DNA of 64,000 nt from Nesterenkonia sp. Act20 (lineage in GTDB: Bacteria > Actinomycetota > Actinomycetes > Actinomycetales > Micrococcaceae): NCBI RefSeq assembly GCF_019173455.1, contig NZ_JADPQH010000002.1, forward strand, positions 1 to 64,000. The letters run 5' to 3'. How positions within the stretch are numbered: the stretch's first letter is position 1; every line of letters starts with the position of its first letter. The notes beneath the pieces are model-generated. The model did not search any database. It was not told the DNA's origin and was given only the letters and a program-made list of their open reading frames with translations. The position numbers and the translations under genes were made by a program. This document shows, piece after piece, positions 27,318 to 36,292 of the stretch.

Positions 27318-28484
27318 ATGAACCACGTGCTCTTTGCTGACGCTGCTCTGACTCCCGAAGGGACGCTGGGACCCTATTGGCTTCGCATCGTGGCCGGAAG
27401 GATCGTGGAGGCTGGGCACGGCAGACCCCCGCAGGCTCCCGACGAACACATCACAGACGCGGTGGTGGCCCCTGGCTTCGTCGATGTGCATGCCCATGGC
27501 GGCGGGGCGGCAGCCTTCACAGATGGCGCCGTCTCCGGAGAGAGAGCCCTGGTCGCTCATCGCCGAAGAGGCACCACCACCATGCTGGCCTCCCTGGTCA
27601 GCGCCCCGGTGTCCGTGCTCCTGGACCAGGCCGAAGAGCTGCGCCCCCTGGTGAAATCCGGCGAACTCGCCGGAGTGCATCTGGAAGGGCCGTGGCTGAG
27701 TCAGGAGCACCGAGGAGCCCATGAGGCCGAGGTGCTGACCTCCCCGACCCCCGAGGCGGTGTCCACACTGCTCGAACACTCAGCGCACGACCTGATCAGG
27801 TACGTGACGCTCGCGCCCGAGCGCGAGGGGGCGACGGAAGCGATCACCCGGCTGCGGGCCGCCGGGTTCACTCTGGGAGTCGGACACACCGGGGCAAGCT
27901 GCGGGCAGACGCGAGAAGCGATCGCCGCGGGGGCTACGGCGGCCACCCACCTGTTCAACGCCATGGGGGGTCTGCATCATCGAGAGCCCGGTCCGGCACT
28001 GGCCCTGTTGGAGGAGCCCACGGCTTTCCTGGAGCTGATCAGCGACGGCGTCCACCTGGACGCCGAGATGGTCCGCTTCGTCTGGGACTACGCGACGCGC
28101 AACGGCGGCCCCCAGCGCCCCGTCCTGGTGTCAGACGCCATGCCCGGAGCTGCCGCCCCGGACGGCAGGTACAGGCTTGGCCCCGTGGAGGTCGACGTCG
28201 TCGAGGGCGTCGCTCGACGAGTCACACCCGATGGAACGCTCGGCGCGATAGCCGGCTCGACCCTGACCCTCTCAGCTGCCGTGCGCGAGAGCATTCTGAG
28301 TGCGGGCATTGACCCGGCACGCGCGCTGATGGCTGCGAGCACCAACCCTGCCGCGATGATCGGGATCGACGACGCCGGCAGACTGCTCCCTGGGGGACGC
28401 GCGGATCTGGTGCTGCTGGACCCTGCCTGGAATGTGAGCCGGGTGATGCACCGCGGTCAGTGGATCGATGACGCTGAAGGCTGA
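27318..28484 (+). CDS. nagA: N-acetylglucosamine-6-phosphate deacetylase
   Basis: Deacetylates GlcNAc-6-P to GlcN-6-P for nagB. The 388-residue amidohydrolase has the metal site DVHAHGGGAAAF, LEGPWLSQEHRGAHEAE, GHTGASCGQ, THLFNAMGGLHHREPG and the catalytic aspartate in VLVSDAMPG. The ATG at 27318 has GGGAGG upstream; the earlier in-frame ATG at 27276 lies in the regulatory region. It is divergent from the rest of the locus, so the GntR product could control both sides. A strong hairpin follows. Confidence 0.95.
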   Translation: MNHVLFADAALTPEGTLGPYWLRIVAGRIVEAGHGRPPQAPDEHITDAVVAPGFVDVHAHGGGAAAFTDGAVSGERALVAHRRRGTTTMLASLVSAPVSVLLDQAEELRPLVKSGELAGVHLEGPWLSQEHRGAHEAEVLTSPTPEAVSTLLEHSAHDLIRYVTLAPEREGATEAITRLRAAGFTLGVGHTGASCGQTREAIAAGATAATHLFNAMGGLHHREPGPALALLEEPTAFLELISDGVHLDAEMVRFVWDYATRNGGPQRPVLVSDAMPGAAAPDGRYRLGPVEVDVVEGVARRVTPDGTLGAIAGSTLTLSAAVRESILSAGIDPARALMAASTNPAAMIGIDDAGRLLPGGRADLVLLDPAWNVSRVMHRGQWIDDAEG

Positions 28485-28537
28485 CACTGAAGGCTGACGC
28501 GTAGGGATGAATCAGCACCCGCCGACATAACATGACA

Positions 28538-28572
28538 CTGGCCCCGACCCTCGCGAGGAGGGTCGGGGCCAG
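28538..28572. terminator. Bidirectional terminator hairpin between nagA and pheT
   Basis: A perfect 15-bp GC-rich stem, CTGGCCCCGACCCTC (28538-28552) with its complement (28558-28572), and a 5-nt loop GCGAG. It lies between the converging nagA and pheT ends. There is no T-run, as is common for actinobacterial terminators. Confidence 0.8.
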
Positions 28573-28610
28573 GTGTGTCCTGTCTGCACAGCGTGAACCG
28601 CTGCAGAGCG

Positions 28611-31154
28611 TCAGCGCTGCACGGCGCCGTGGCGTTCAACGGCCAGCGCGACCGCTGCGGCCCGCGCTTCGGATGCCTCCTCGGCGGTGAGCGTCCGGTC
28701 CTCGGCACGGAAGCGCAGACCATAGGCGAGTGACTTCTTGCCTTCCTCGATATGTTCCCCGGAGTAGACGTCGAAGAGCTCGATCTCCTCCAGCAGCGCC
28801 CCCGCACCCTCGGCCAGGGTGGATTCAAGGGTCGTCGCGGGCAGCGTCTGCGCCACGATCAGCGAGACGTCCTGGGTGGTGGGCGGGAAGGTCGAGATCG
28901 ACGCCGCGCTGACCTGCTCGGGTGCGGCGGCGATCAGCGCGGAGAGGTCCAGCTCCATCACCGAGGTGCGGGCGGGAAGGTCCTGATCCTCGATCACCTT
29001 CGGGTGCAGCTCGCCGGCGTACCCGACCCTGACTCCGTTCAGTCGCAGTTCAGCGGTGCGCCCGGGGTGGAAGGCCTGGTGGCGTCCCTGGGTGACCTCG
29101 AGCTGGACACGCAGCAGGTCCGCGACCTTTTCTGCGGCGTCGACGGCGTCCGCCCAGTCCCGACGCCGGCCCGCCACACCAGGCAGCTCGGCCGGTTCTG
29201 CGCCGGAGACCACCGCGGCGATGTGCAGCGGCTGCTCCGGGATGCCTGCATCCAGGTCCGCCAGCACGTCCTCGCCGGGATAGGCGCCGAGCGCCGGGAT
29301 CGCGGCGGATCCCAGCTGTGTCTTGGGCAGGAAGACCAGTCCAGCCTCGAAGAGCGCGAGATCGGTGAAGCCGCGTGAGACGTTGCGGCGCACGGCCTCC
29401 AGCAGACCCGGCAGCACCGTGGTTCGCAGGGCGGGATGCTGGCTTGCGATGGGGTTGGCCAGCCGGAGCATCGGCATCGCCTCGGCGGTCTCCTCCGCAC
29501 GGCCGAACAGCGTGTTCGCCGCCTCGGAGTAGAACGGGTAGCTGAGCACCTCGGTGAACCCGGCGGCGGCCAGCCCGGCGTAGACGCTGCGGCGGCGCTG
29601 CTGCGAAATGGTCAGCCCCCTGCCTGCGGGAGGCACGGGGAGCCGCGAGGGAATCTGGTCATAGCCGATGAGCCGAGCGATCTCCTCGACCAGGGAGGCA
29701 GGGATGCTCAGGTCGGGGCGCCAGCTGGGCGGGGTGACCAGCAGCTGCTCCCCGGACTGGGTCACCTCGGCCCCGATGGCGGTCAGCGTCTGTTGGATCT
29801 GCTCCTGCGTGTAGGCCACACCGGTGAGCTTCTCCGGCAGAGTCGGGTCCAGTGAGATCGGTTCGGGCAGGACCGGGGTGCCGGCGTCGGTGAACTCGCC
29901 TGCATCGGTGCCGCCCGCGAGCTCGACCAGCAGGTCCACCACTCGTTGTGCGGCAAGCGGGGGAAGCTGCGGGTCCACGCCGCGTTCGAAACGCTTGGAG
30001 GCCTCGGAGGGGAGCTTGTGCCGGCGCTTGCTGCGGCTGACGCTGATCGGGTCGAAATGCGCCGCCTCCACGATCACCGCGGTGGTGGTGTCATCCACCT
30101 CGGTGCGGGCACCACCCATGACTCCGGCGATCCCGATGGCACCGCGCGCATCGGCGATCACCAGATCCTCGGCATGCAGGCTGCGTTCCTTCTCATCCAG
30201 GGTGATGAGCTTCTCCCCCGCCGCGGCACGGCGGACCTGGATGCCGCCGTCGAGCTTGGCCGCGTCGTAGCAGTGGTTGGGCTGACCCAGTTCCAGCATC
30301 ACGTAGTTGGAGACGTCCACCGCGATGCTGATCGAACGCATGCCCGCCAGGCGCAGCCGTGAGGCCATCCACGGCGGTGTGGGCGCCTGCGGATCGATGC
30401 CGGTGACCTTGCGGGTCGAGAACCGGCTGCAGCCCTCCACCCCGTAGATCGGGGCCTGATCGCTGAGGCGGACCTCGAGACCGGGCCGGGCGGCGTCGTC
30501 GGTGGTGATCTGCTCGGCAGGATCGATGAACTGCGTGCCGGTCGCGTGGGAGTACTCGCGGGCGACGCCGCGCAGCGAGAACGCATAGCCGCGGTCCGGG
30601 GTCACATTGATCTCGGCGGCAGAGTCGTAGAGACCCAGCAGCTCCATCGCGTCGGCGCCGATCTCGGGGTCCAGACCCAGTGTGGAGAGCACCAGGATGC
30701 CGTCGTGGTCCTCGCCGATGCCGAGCTCGCGCACCGAGGCGATCATCCCGGCGGAGACGTGTCCGTAGGTCTTGCGTGCGGCGATGCGGAAGTCTCCAGG
30801 CAGCACGGCACCGGGAAGGGTGACCACGACCTTGTCCCCGACCTCGAAGTTGTGGGCGCCGCAGACGATCCCCTGCACGCCGGAGGGGTCGATGCCCTCA
30901 TGCGTCAGGGTCTGAGCAGAACCCTCGGGCACCACCCGGACCTGGCACCAGTTGATGGTCTTGCCGTTGGACTGGGGCTCGGGGATCTTCTCCAGCACCT
31001 CCCCGACGACGATCGGTCCGCTGAGCGCATCGGTGGGACGGTGAACGTCCTCTTCCTCGAGCCCGACCTTGACCAGCTCGGCCATCAGGTCCTCAGCGGT
31101 GCCCTCGGCGGGAAACTGGGTGTACTCACGAATCCAAGAAAGCGGAATGCGCAT
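28611..31154 (-). CDS. pheT: Phenylalanyl-tRNA synthetase beta subunit
   Basis: The 847-residue large subunit has an N-terminal tRNA-binding (EMAP-like) domain (CGAHNFEVGDKVVVTLPGAV), B3/B4 editing region (LDEKERSLHAEDLVIADARG, KRRHKLPSEASKRFERGVDP), the B5 segment and a C-terminal anticodon-binding domain ending in FRAEDRTLTAEEASEARA. It forms an alpha2-beta2 enzyme with PheS. The start ATG is 3 nt after pheS. Confidence 0.97.
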   Translation of the reverse strand: MRIPLSWIREYTQFPAEGTAEDLMAELVKVGLEEEDVHRPTDALSGPIVVGEVLEKIPEPQSNGKTINWCQVRVVPEGSAQTLTHEGIDPSGVQGIVCGAHNFEVGDKVVVTLPGAVLPGDFRIAARKTYGHVSAGMIASVRELGIGEDHDGILVLSTLGLDPEIGADAMELLGLYDSAAEINVTPDRGYAFSLRGVAREYSHATGTQFIDPAEQITTDDAARPGLEVRLSDQAPIYGVEGCSRFSTRKVTGIDPQAPTPPWMASRLRLAGMRSISIAVDVSNYVMLELGQPNHCYDAAKLDGGIQVRRAAAGEKLITLDEKERSLHAEDLVIADARGAIGIAGVMGGARTEVDDTTTAVIVEAAHFDPISVSRSKRRHKLPSEASKRFERGVDPQLPPLAAQRVVDLLVELAGGTDAGEFTDAGTPVLPEPISLDPTLPEKLTGVAYTQEQIQQTLTAIGAEVTQSGEQLLVTPPSWRPDLSIPASLVEEIARLIGYDQIPSRLPVPPAGRGLTISQQRRRSVYAGLAAAGFTEVLSYPFYSEAANTLFGRAEETAEAMPMLRLANPIASQHPALRTTVLPGLLEAVRRNVSRGFTDLALFEAGLVFLPKTQLGSAAIPALGAYPGEDVLADLDAGIPEQPLHIAAVVSGAEPAELPGVAGRRRDWADAVDAAEKVADLLRVQLEVTQGRHQAFHPGRTAELRLNGVRVGYAGELHPKVIEDQDLPARTSVMELDLSALIAAAPEQVSAASISTFPPTTQDVSLIVAQTLPATTLESTLAEGAGALLEEIELFDVYSGEHIEEGKKSLAYGLRFRAEDRTLTAEEASEARAAAVALAVERHGAVQR

Positions 31155-31157
31155 GTC

Positions 31158-32207
31158 TCAGACCTCCATTCCGAAGTGCTGGCTGAAGCGGATGTCGCCC
31201 TCGATCATGTCGCGCATGTCCGGGACGCCGTTGCGGAACATCAGCGTCCGCTCGATTCCCATGCCGAAGGCGAAGCCGGTGTATTCCTCGGGATCCACGC
31301 CGGCCGCGCGCAGCACCGCGGGGTTGATCATCCCGCAGCCACCCCACTCGATCCAGCGCGGGCCGCCCTTGGCCTCCGGGTGCCAGACATCGAGCTCGGC
31401 GGAGGGTTCGGTGAAGGGGAAGTACGCCGGGCGCAGCCGGATGGCGGCCTCTTCGCCGAGCATCCGCCGGGCGAAGTGCTCCAGGGTTCCCTTGAGGTCG
31501 GCCATGGTCAGGCCCTTGTCCACCGCGATGCCCTCGAACTGGTGGAACACCGGGGTGTGGGTCGCGTCGAGCTCATCGGTGCGGAAGGTCTTTCCCGGGC
31601 AGAGCACGTAGACGGGCAGCTCGCGGCTGAGCAGCGAGCGGATCTGGACCGGGGATGTATGGGTGCGCAGCACCAGGTGCGCCTCGGGAGGCTCCACGAA
31701 GAAGGTGTCCTGCATCTCCCGCGAGGGGTGGTCAGGGGCGATGTTCAGCGCATCGAAGTTGAACCATTCCGACTCGATCTCGGGGCCCTCGGCGATCTCC
31801 CAGCCCATGGCGATGAAGACGTCGGAGACCCGCTCCTGCAACACCGAGAGCGGGTGCCGGGCACCGAGCGGACGACGCCGGCCGGCTGCGGTGACATCGA
31901 CGGTCTCCTCCACGAGGATCCGCTCGGCGTGCTCCGCCTCGAGCACCTGGGTGCGGGCGGCGAGGGCCTTCTGGATCCTTCCGCGAGCGCCGCCGAGCAG
32001 TTTGCCTGCGGCGGCCTTCTCCGTCTTGTCCAGGGTGCCGATCTGGCGATTGGCGAGCACGATCGGGGCCTTGTCACCGGTATGGGCGAGGCGCGCGGCC
32101 TTGAGCTCGTCGAGATCCCCCGCCGCAGCGAAGGCAGCAAGGGCAGCGTCGACGCTGCGCTCGATGGCGGACTCGTCCAGGGGGTGCGGTGTTTCGGGCG
32201 TGGACAT
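31158..32207 (-). CDS. pheS: Phenylalanyl-tRNA synthetase alpha subunit
   Basis: The 349-residue catalytic subunit shows class II motifs: [20 protein letters not shown] (motif 1 area), [20 protein letters not shown] (motif 2) and [20 protein letters not shown] (motif 3), with an N-terminal coiled-coil arm. It is followed by pheT after 3 nt. The lipoprotein gene lies 50 bp upstream on the same strand. Confidence 0.97.
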   Translation of the reverse strand: MSTPETPHPLDESAIERSVDAALAAFAAAGDLDELKAARLAHTGDKAPIVLANRQIGTLDKTEKAAAGKLLGGARGRIQKALAARTQVLEAEHAERILVEETVDVTAAGRRRPLGARHPLSVLQERVSDVFIAMGWEIAEGPEIESEWFNFDALNIAPDHPSREMQDTFFVEPPEAHLVLRTHTSPVQIRSLLSRELPVYVLCPGKTFRTDELDATHTPVFHQFEGIAVDKGLTMADLKGTLEHFARRMLGEEAAIRLRPAYFPFTEPSAELDVWHPEAKGGPRWIEWGGCGMINPAVLRAAGVDPEEYTGFAFGMGIERTLMFRNGVPDMRDMIEGDIRFSQHFGMEV

Positions 32208-32257
32208 GCTGCTCCCGTGTCAGAAGGGTTTGAACAATCTCGGTTAGTTTATGCGGG

Positions 32258-33355
32258 TCACTGATAGGAGACGAACCACGGTTTCGGGTCGACGTCGTAG
32301 GTCTGCTCCGAGGTGAAGGTCGGGGAATCCTCGTCATAGAAGTTCTTCCAGCCGAGCCAGATGTCCTCGCTGAGCCCGTCCTGCAAGGTGTCATAGGTGC
32401 CCAGCTTCAGATCTGGGGTGCCGTGCCCGTCCGCGTGCAGCACGATCGCCAGCTCCTCATGGGAGGTGTCGACCGCCTCGCGGTTCTGGATCATCGTGTG
32501 TTTGAACTGGTGCAGCATCAGCATCTTCTGCGGCAGCTCTTCGTCCGCGGTCAGCTGCGCCAGCCAGTCGGAGACCTCGTTGATCTCCTCGGCGGTGACG
32601 GAGCCGATCTGCTGCATGTGCCGCTGGCCCTCGCGCAGCCGCCACTCAGAGTCCAGCGCGAGCCCGACGTGCGGCTGCGCCAGCAGCTCCTCGTAGAGCT
32701 TGGCCTGGTCCAGGAAGGTGGAGAGTCCGGGCTGCAGATCGAGCACCACGTAGATGTCCTCCTCCGCGGCGAGCTCCACCCAGGGTTCGATAACCTCGGG
32801 ATCCAGGGCATTGGAGTAGTCGCCGTCGGCCCCGGGCTCGCCCGTCGCGACGGAGGTGATGATCTCGAAGGCTGGCTGCACCGGCTCCTCCGAGTGCTTC
32901 TGGTACTGCTCGGCATAGAACTTGACCCGCTCTGCGGTGTCTTCCGCCTCAGCTTCACCCAGGACTCCCAGTCCGGGGATCCCCGGCGAGCCGTAGGCGG
33001 CGACGAAGCGCCGGTCCGGAAAGAGGGTGTCCCCACCGCCGGGAAGCTCTGTCGGCTCGGCCTCGGCCTCTTGCTCCTGGTCTTGTTCCTCGTCAGGGCC
33101 CCCCTCAGACTCCTGCGCTGCGTCGTCGTCGGGTTCTCCCTGGGACTCTTCGGCCTCCTGTTCCGGACTGGCGGAATCTTCGGCAGTGGTCCCCGCGGAG
33201 GCATCGGCAACCGATGGACGGGCGGACTCGCCCGCGTCGGCGGCGTCGTCGTCGGCAGTCTCGGCTCCGCAGGCCGTCAGGGTCAGGGCGAGAGCCAGGG
33301 CGCTGAATGTGAGCCCCGGGCTCAGCTTCTGGGCGGCGGCAGCAGTGGTCTTCAT
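32258..33355 (-). CDS. Lipoprotein of unknown function with acidic linker
   Basis: The 365-residue protein has a lipoprotein signal peptide (LALALTLTACG, Cys near 29) and a long acidic, repetitive linker (about residues 35-105, rich in Glu/Asp/Gln/Ser). A globular part follows: FVAAYGSPGIPGLGVLG, then DIYVVLDLQPGLSTFLDQAK and PHVGLALDSEWRL. The alternation of hydrophobic strands with helices, DLQPG and ALDSEW suggests a TIM-barrel fold, perhaps glycoside-hydrolase-like, but I recognise no catalytic signature. The start at 33355 (MKTTAAA) puts a positive N-region directly before the signal peptide. It would be anchored outside the membrane. Confidence 0.72.
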   Translation of the reverse strand: MKTTAAAAQKLSPGLTFSALALALTLTACGAETADDDAADAGESARPSVADASAGTTAEDSASPEQEAEESQGEPDDDAAQESEGGPDEEQDQEQEAEAEPTELPGGGDTLFPDRRFVAAYGSPGIPGLGVLGEAEAEDTAERVKFYAEQYQKHSEEPVQPAFEIITSVATGEPGADGDYSNALDPEVIEPWVELAAEEDIYVVLDLQPGLSTFLDQAKLYEELLAQPHVGLALDSEWRLREGQRHMQQIGSVTAEEINEVSDWLAQLTADEELPQKMLMLHQFKHTMIQNREAVDTSHEELAIVLHADGHGTPDLKLGTYDTLQDGLSEDIWLGWKNFYDEDSPTFTSEQTYDVDPKPWFVSYQ

Positions 33356-33453
33356 GGGAGCCCACGCTACCGGCATTCACGCTGGTCCCCTCCATTGGTG
33401 CGGTGCACGCGACGGAGTAGGCCGGCCTCCCGCTGCGCACCGCCGACACGTTT

Positions 33454-33523
33454 GTCGCATCCCCGTGCCATGTCCCACCGCTTTGCGCGGAAAGAACGAT
33501 GAGACATGCCATAGGGATGCGAC
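33454..33523. repeat. Long imperfect inverted repeat
   Basis: The outer arms GTCGCATCCC (33454-33463) and GGGATGCGAC (33514-33523) are perfect complements. The arms extend inward to about 30 nt each with about 22 matches, and most mismatches are transitions. It lies in the 212-bp gap between the GH13 gene end and the lipoprotein start. No T-run follows on either strand, and no gene is seen in this gap. Confidence 0.7.
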
Positions 33524-33567
33524 GGAGCAGTCAGATGCGCCCTCGCGAACGTGTTCACCCCATGAAG

Positions 33568-35322
33568 TCAGTGCTGACGCAGCCAGACCGTGGTCTCCCC
33601 GGGAAGCTCGGCGGTGCTCGAGGGTTCGGTGACCAACGGCTGTGAGCTGACGAGCACCTTCCCGGCGGGAAGCGCCACGGCCGACTGGCCGAAGTTCGTC
33701 ACACAGACCCAGCCTCCGGGGCGACGGAAGGCCAGCAGATCACTTCCTGCAGCGGGCAGCTCGAGCCATTCCAGCGTGTCATCTCCCTGCAGCTGACGGC
33801 GCAGCTGAAGCGCCCGGCGGTAGAGATTCAGCGTGGAATCCTCAGCCGTGTCCTGGGCCTCGACGCTGTAGTCCGCGAACCATTGCGGCTGCGGAAGGTG
33901 GGCTGGCCCGTCTCCGAAGCCGAACGCGGTGCCGGTGCTGGACCAGGGCAGCGGGACGCGGCAGCCGTCGCGGCCGACGCTGAACCCGGGGCTGCGGAAG
34001 AACGTCGGATCCTGGCGGTCGGCGTCGGGGATCTCGGCGACCTCGTGGAGTCCCAGCTCCTCACCCTGGTACAGGTAGGCGCTGCCGGGCAGTGCCAGCT
34101 CGAAGAGGGTCGCAGCGCGAGCCCGGCGCAGCCCTTCCTCAGCCTTAAGCTCGGGGGAGCTGCCCCCGCTGAGGAGCCAGTGCGTTCCGGCCTTGTCCTC
34201 GCCCTCTGCCTTGGGCGGGAGCCCGTAGCGGGTGGCGTGACGGACCACATCATGGTTGGAGAGCACCCAGGTGCTGGAGGACCCGGACTGCGCCGCGAGC
34301 TCGAGGTTGAAGGTCACCGTCTCGCGGAACTGCGTGGCGTCGAAGCTGGCCTCGAGGAGGTCGAAGTTGAAGGCCTGGCCCAGCCCCTCTGCGGAGGCGT
34401 ACTTCGGCCGCCGGGCCGAGTCCACCCAGGCTTCGGCGACGCCGATCCTGGGCGGATCGTATTCGTTGAACACCGCGCGCCATTCTCGGTAGATCTCGTG
34501 AACCTCATCCCGGTCCCAGATCGGGTGGGCCCCGTCCTTCGGCGTGGAGTCCAGCTCGGCCTGGCTCGGCAGATTCGCCGGCAGGTCTTTGGACAGCCCA
34601 TGGGCGACGTCGACCCGGAACCCGTCGACTCCACGGTCGGACCAGAAGCGCAGCGTGTGCAGGAAGTCCTCATGCACCTCACGGTTGTGCCAGTTCAGGT
34701 CGGGCTGCTCCTTGGCGAAGCTGTGCAGGAACCACTGGCCCGGGCTCCCATCGGGCTCGGTGATCCTGGTCCAGGCAGGACCGCCGAAGATCGAGGTCCA
34801 GTCTGAAGGGGGTTGGTCTCCCCCGGGTCCGAGACCATCGCGGAAGATGTAGCGATCCCGAGCGGCGGACCCTTTGGGCGAGGCGAGGGCCTCGAGGAAC
34901 CACTCGTGCCGGTCGGAAGTGTGGTTGGGCACGATGTCGACGATCAGTCGGATCCCCGCACGGTGCAGCGCGGCGATCATGGCGTCGAAATCCTCCAGGG
35001 TGCCGATCTTGGGATCGACGTCGCGGTAGTCGTCCACGTCGTAACCGCCATCGGCGAGCGCCGAGGGATAGAACGGGCTGAGCCACACGGCGTCGATCCC
35101 CAGGTCCTTCAGGTACTGCACCCGTGCGGTGATCCCGCGCAGGTCACCGATGCCATTGGCGTCGGCGTCGGCGAAGGAGCGGGGATAGATCTGATAGACG
35201 GCGGCCTGACGCCACCAGTGCGGGTCGGTGCCCAACTCGGCGGCAGCTGCGGGTGCTTCGGCGGTGAAGGTGAATGACAAGTCGCTGTCGTCCTTTCGAT
35301 GCTTCTGTCCAAACCCCGACAC
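33568..35322 (-). CDS. GH13 alpha-glucosidase / oligo-1,6-glucosidase-type
   Basis: The 584-residue cytoplasmic alpha-amylase-family enzyme has WWRQAAVYQIYPRSFADADANG-type start (residues ~36-57), DIVPNHTSD (conserved region I), GFRVDVAHG with the nucleophile Asp (region II), VAEAWV with the acid/base Glu (region III) and LSNHDVVRH (region IV). The VAHG after the nucleophile fits alpha-glucosidases acting on maltose, isomaltose or sucrose-like sugars. No signal peptide; a polar N-terminal tail of about 30 residues precedes the catalytic domain. No sugar transporter is adjacent. Confidence 0.92.
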   Translation of the reverse strand: MSGFGQKHRKDDSDLSFTFTAEAPAAAAELGTDPHWWRQAAVYQIYPRSFADADANGIGDLRGITARVQYLKDLGIDAVWLSPFYPSALADGGYDVDDYRDVDPKIGTLEDFDAMIAALHRAGIRLIVDIVPNHTSDRHEWFLEALASPKGSAARDRYIFRDGLGPGGDQPPSDWTSIFGGPAWTRITEPDGSPGQWFLHSFAKEQPDLNWHNREVHEDFLHTLRFWSDRGVDGFRVDVAHGLSKDLPANLPSQAELDSTPKDGAHPIWDRDEVHEIYREWRAVFNEYDPPRIGVAEAWVDSARRPKYASAEGLGQAFNFDLLEASFDATQFRETVTFNLELAAQSGSSSTWVLSNHDVVRHATRYGLPPKAEGEDKAGTHWLLSGGSSPELKAEEGLRRARAATLFELALPGSAYLYQGEELGLHEVAEIPDADRQDPTFFRSPGFSVGRDGCRVPLPWSSTGTAFGFGDGPAHLPQPQWFADYSVEAQDTAEDSTLNLYRRALQLRRQLQGDDTLEWLELPAAGSDLLAFRRPGGWVCVTNFGQSAVALPAGKVLVSSQPLVTEPSSTAELPGETTVWLRQH

Positions 35323-35446
35323 GTGGGTTCATCGGCGAGGCGGGCACCGGAGGACGGGCCCTTGAGGTCTTTCCATGATTACAGGAAGCCGAGAATCCCG
35401 ACAGCGTCGCTCATCAGCGCGACCTGTATATGTCGCCACCTCGCTC

Positions 35447-35459
35447 GCAACGTCGTTGC
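35447..35459. promoter_or_regulatory. Palindrome upstream of the GH13 gene
   Basis: GCAACGTCGTTGC is a perfect 13-bp odd-centred palindrome about 125 bp upstream of the GH13 start and 100 bp before the divergent CDP-alcohol gene. It recalls LacI-family half-sites (GCAACG), though those usually have an even centre. Confidence 0.3.
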
Positions 35460-35558
35460 CGGGATGACGAACGGTAGGATCGAGGACCAGCTATGCGCCC
35501 CGGTCTCGCGCACAGACACATCCACGCGATCCACGGGAGCACGGTTAGATTGACTGCC

Positions 35559-36287
35559 ATGCATGAGTCTGCTCGTCGTCCCGCCGCCTCCACGGGCCAG
35601 GTCTGGCGCGACGTCGTCGTGCTGCTGCTGATTCCCGGCGTGATTGCCCTCGTCCTGGCCGTGACGGCTGCCCCGAATGCACTGGTGGCCGTCGTGGTGA
35701 TCGCCGCCGCGATGCTGGCGCCCACGGTCGCGGGAGTCTCGCTGCTGCGTCGCCGACCTCTTCGGGTGACCACAGCCGATCGGGTCACCCTCTTTCGGGT
35801 CGCGCTGACCGGTGTGCTGGCAGCGACTGCCGTGCTCATTCATGCTGGGGCGCTGGACCCCAGGAGCTGGATCCTCGCCGTGGTGATCGGACTCGCGCTG
35901 GTGCTCGACGCCGTCGACGGCGCGGTGGCCCGGTACACGCGCAGCTCCAGCACTGCTGGGGCTCGCCTCGACATGGAAGCCGACGCCGCGGCGCTGCTCA
36001 TAGTCTCGGTGATCGCGGCGGCGACCGTGGGCTGGTGGGCAGCGGGGATCGGGCTGATGCGCTACCTCTTCGTGGCGGCCGGCTGGGTGCGCCCTGCGCT
36101 GCGCGGCGAGATGAACTACAGCTTCTTCCGCCGCAGCGTGGCCGCGACCCAGGCGGTGGCCCTCTTCCTGGCGCTGCTGCCGGTGGTGCCGGCAATGATC
36201 TCCGCGGTGATCCTCGCGATCGCACTGATTCTGCTGATCGCTTCTTTCGGCCGCGACGCCCTGACTCTGGAACGAATGGAGAGCTGA
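35559..36287 (+). CDS. CDP-alcohol phosphatidyltransferase family membrane protein
   Basis: The 242-residue membrane protein has the complete CDP-alcohol motif D-x2-DG-x2-AR-x8-G-x3-D-x3-D, seen as DAVDGAVARYTRSSSTAGAR followed by LDMEAD. Several hydrophobic segments surround it, and the active site would lie at the membrane face. The family transfers phosphoalcohols to lipid acceptors; the substrate cannot be told. Start ATG at 35559 (MHESARR). First of five plus-strand genes with gaps of 5 nt or overlaps, suggesting a shared lipid or glycolipid pathway. Confidence 0.9.
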   Translation: MHESARRPAASTGQVWRDVVVLLLIPGVIALVLAVTAAPNALVAVVVIAAAMLAPTVAGVSLLRRRPLRVTTADRVTLFRVALTGVLAATAVLIHAGALDPRSWILAVVIGLALVLDAVDGAVARYTRSSSTAGARLDMEADAAALLIVSVIAAATVGWWAAGIGLMRYLFVAAGWVRPALRGEMNYSFFRRSVAATQAVALFLALLPVVPAMISAVILAIALILLIASFGRDALTLERMES

Positions 36288-36292
36288 GCCCC

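Noticed and set aside
30546-32264. 572-codon plus-strand frame opposite pheT/pheS
   Set aside because: Spans two verified genes on the other strand and has shadow-type composition.
33367-33558. Short minus-strand frame over the 70-bp inverted repeat, considered as a transposase remnant
   Set aside because: No transposase motif is visible and the frame is too short; the inverted repeat alone is reported instead.
36035-36292. Upstream extension of the DUF2231-like gene
   Set aside because: It overlaps the CDP-alcohol phosphotransferase coding region; the ATG at 36293 begins a conserved membrane segment and follows the previous stop by 5 nt.
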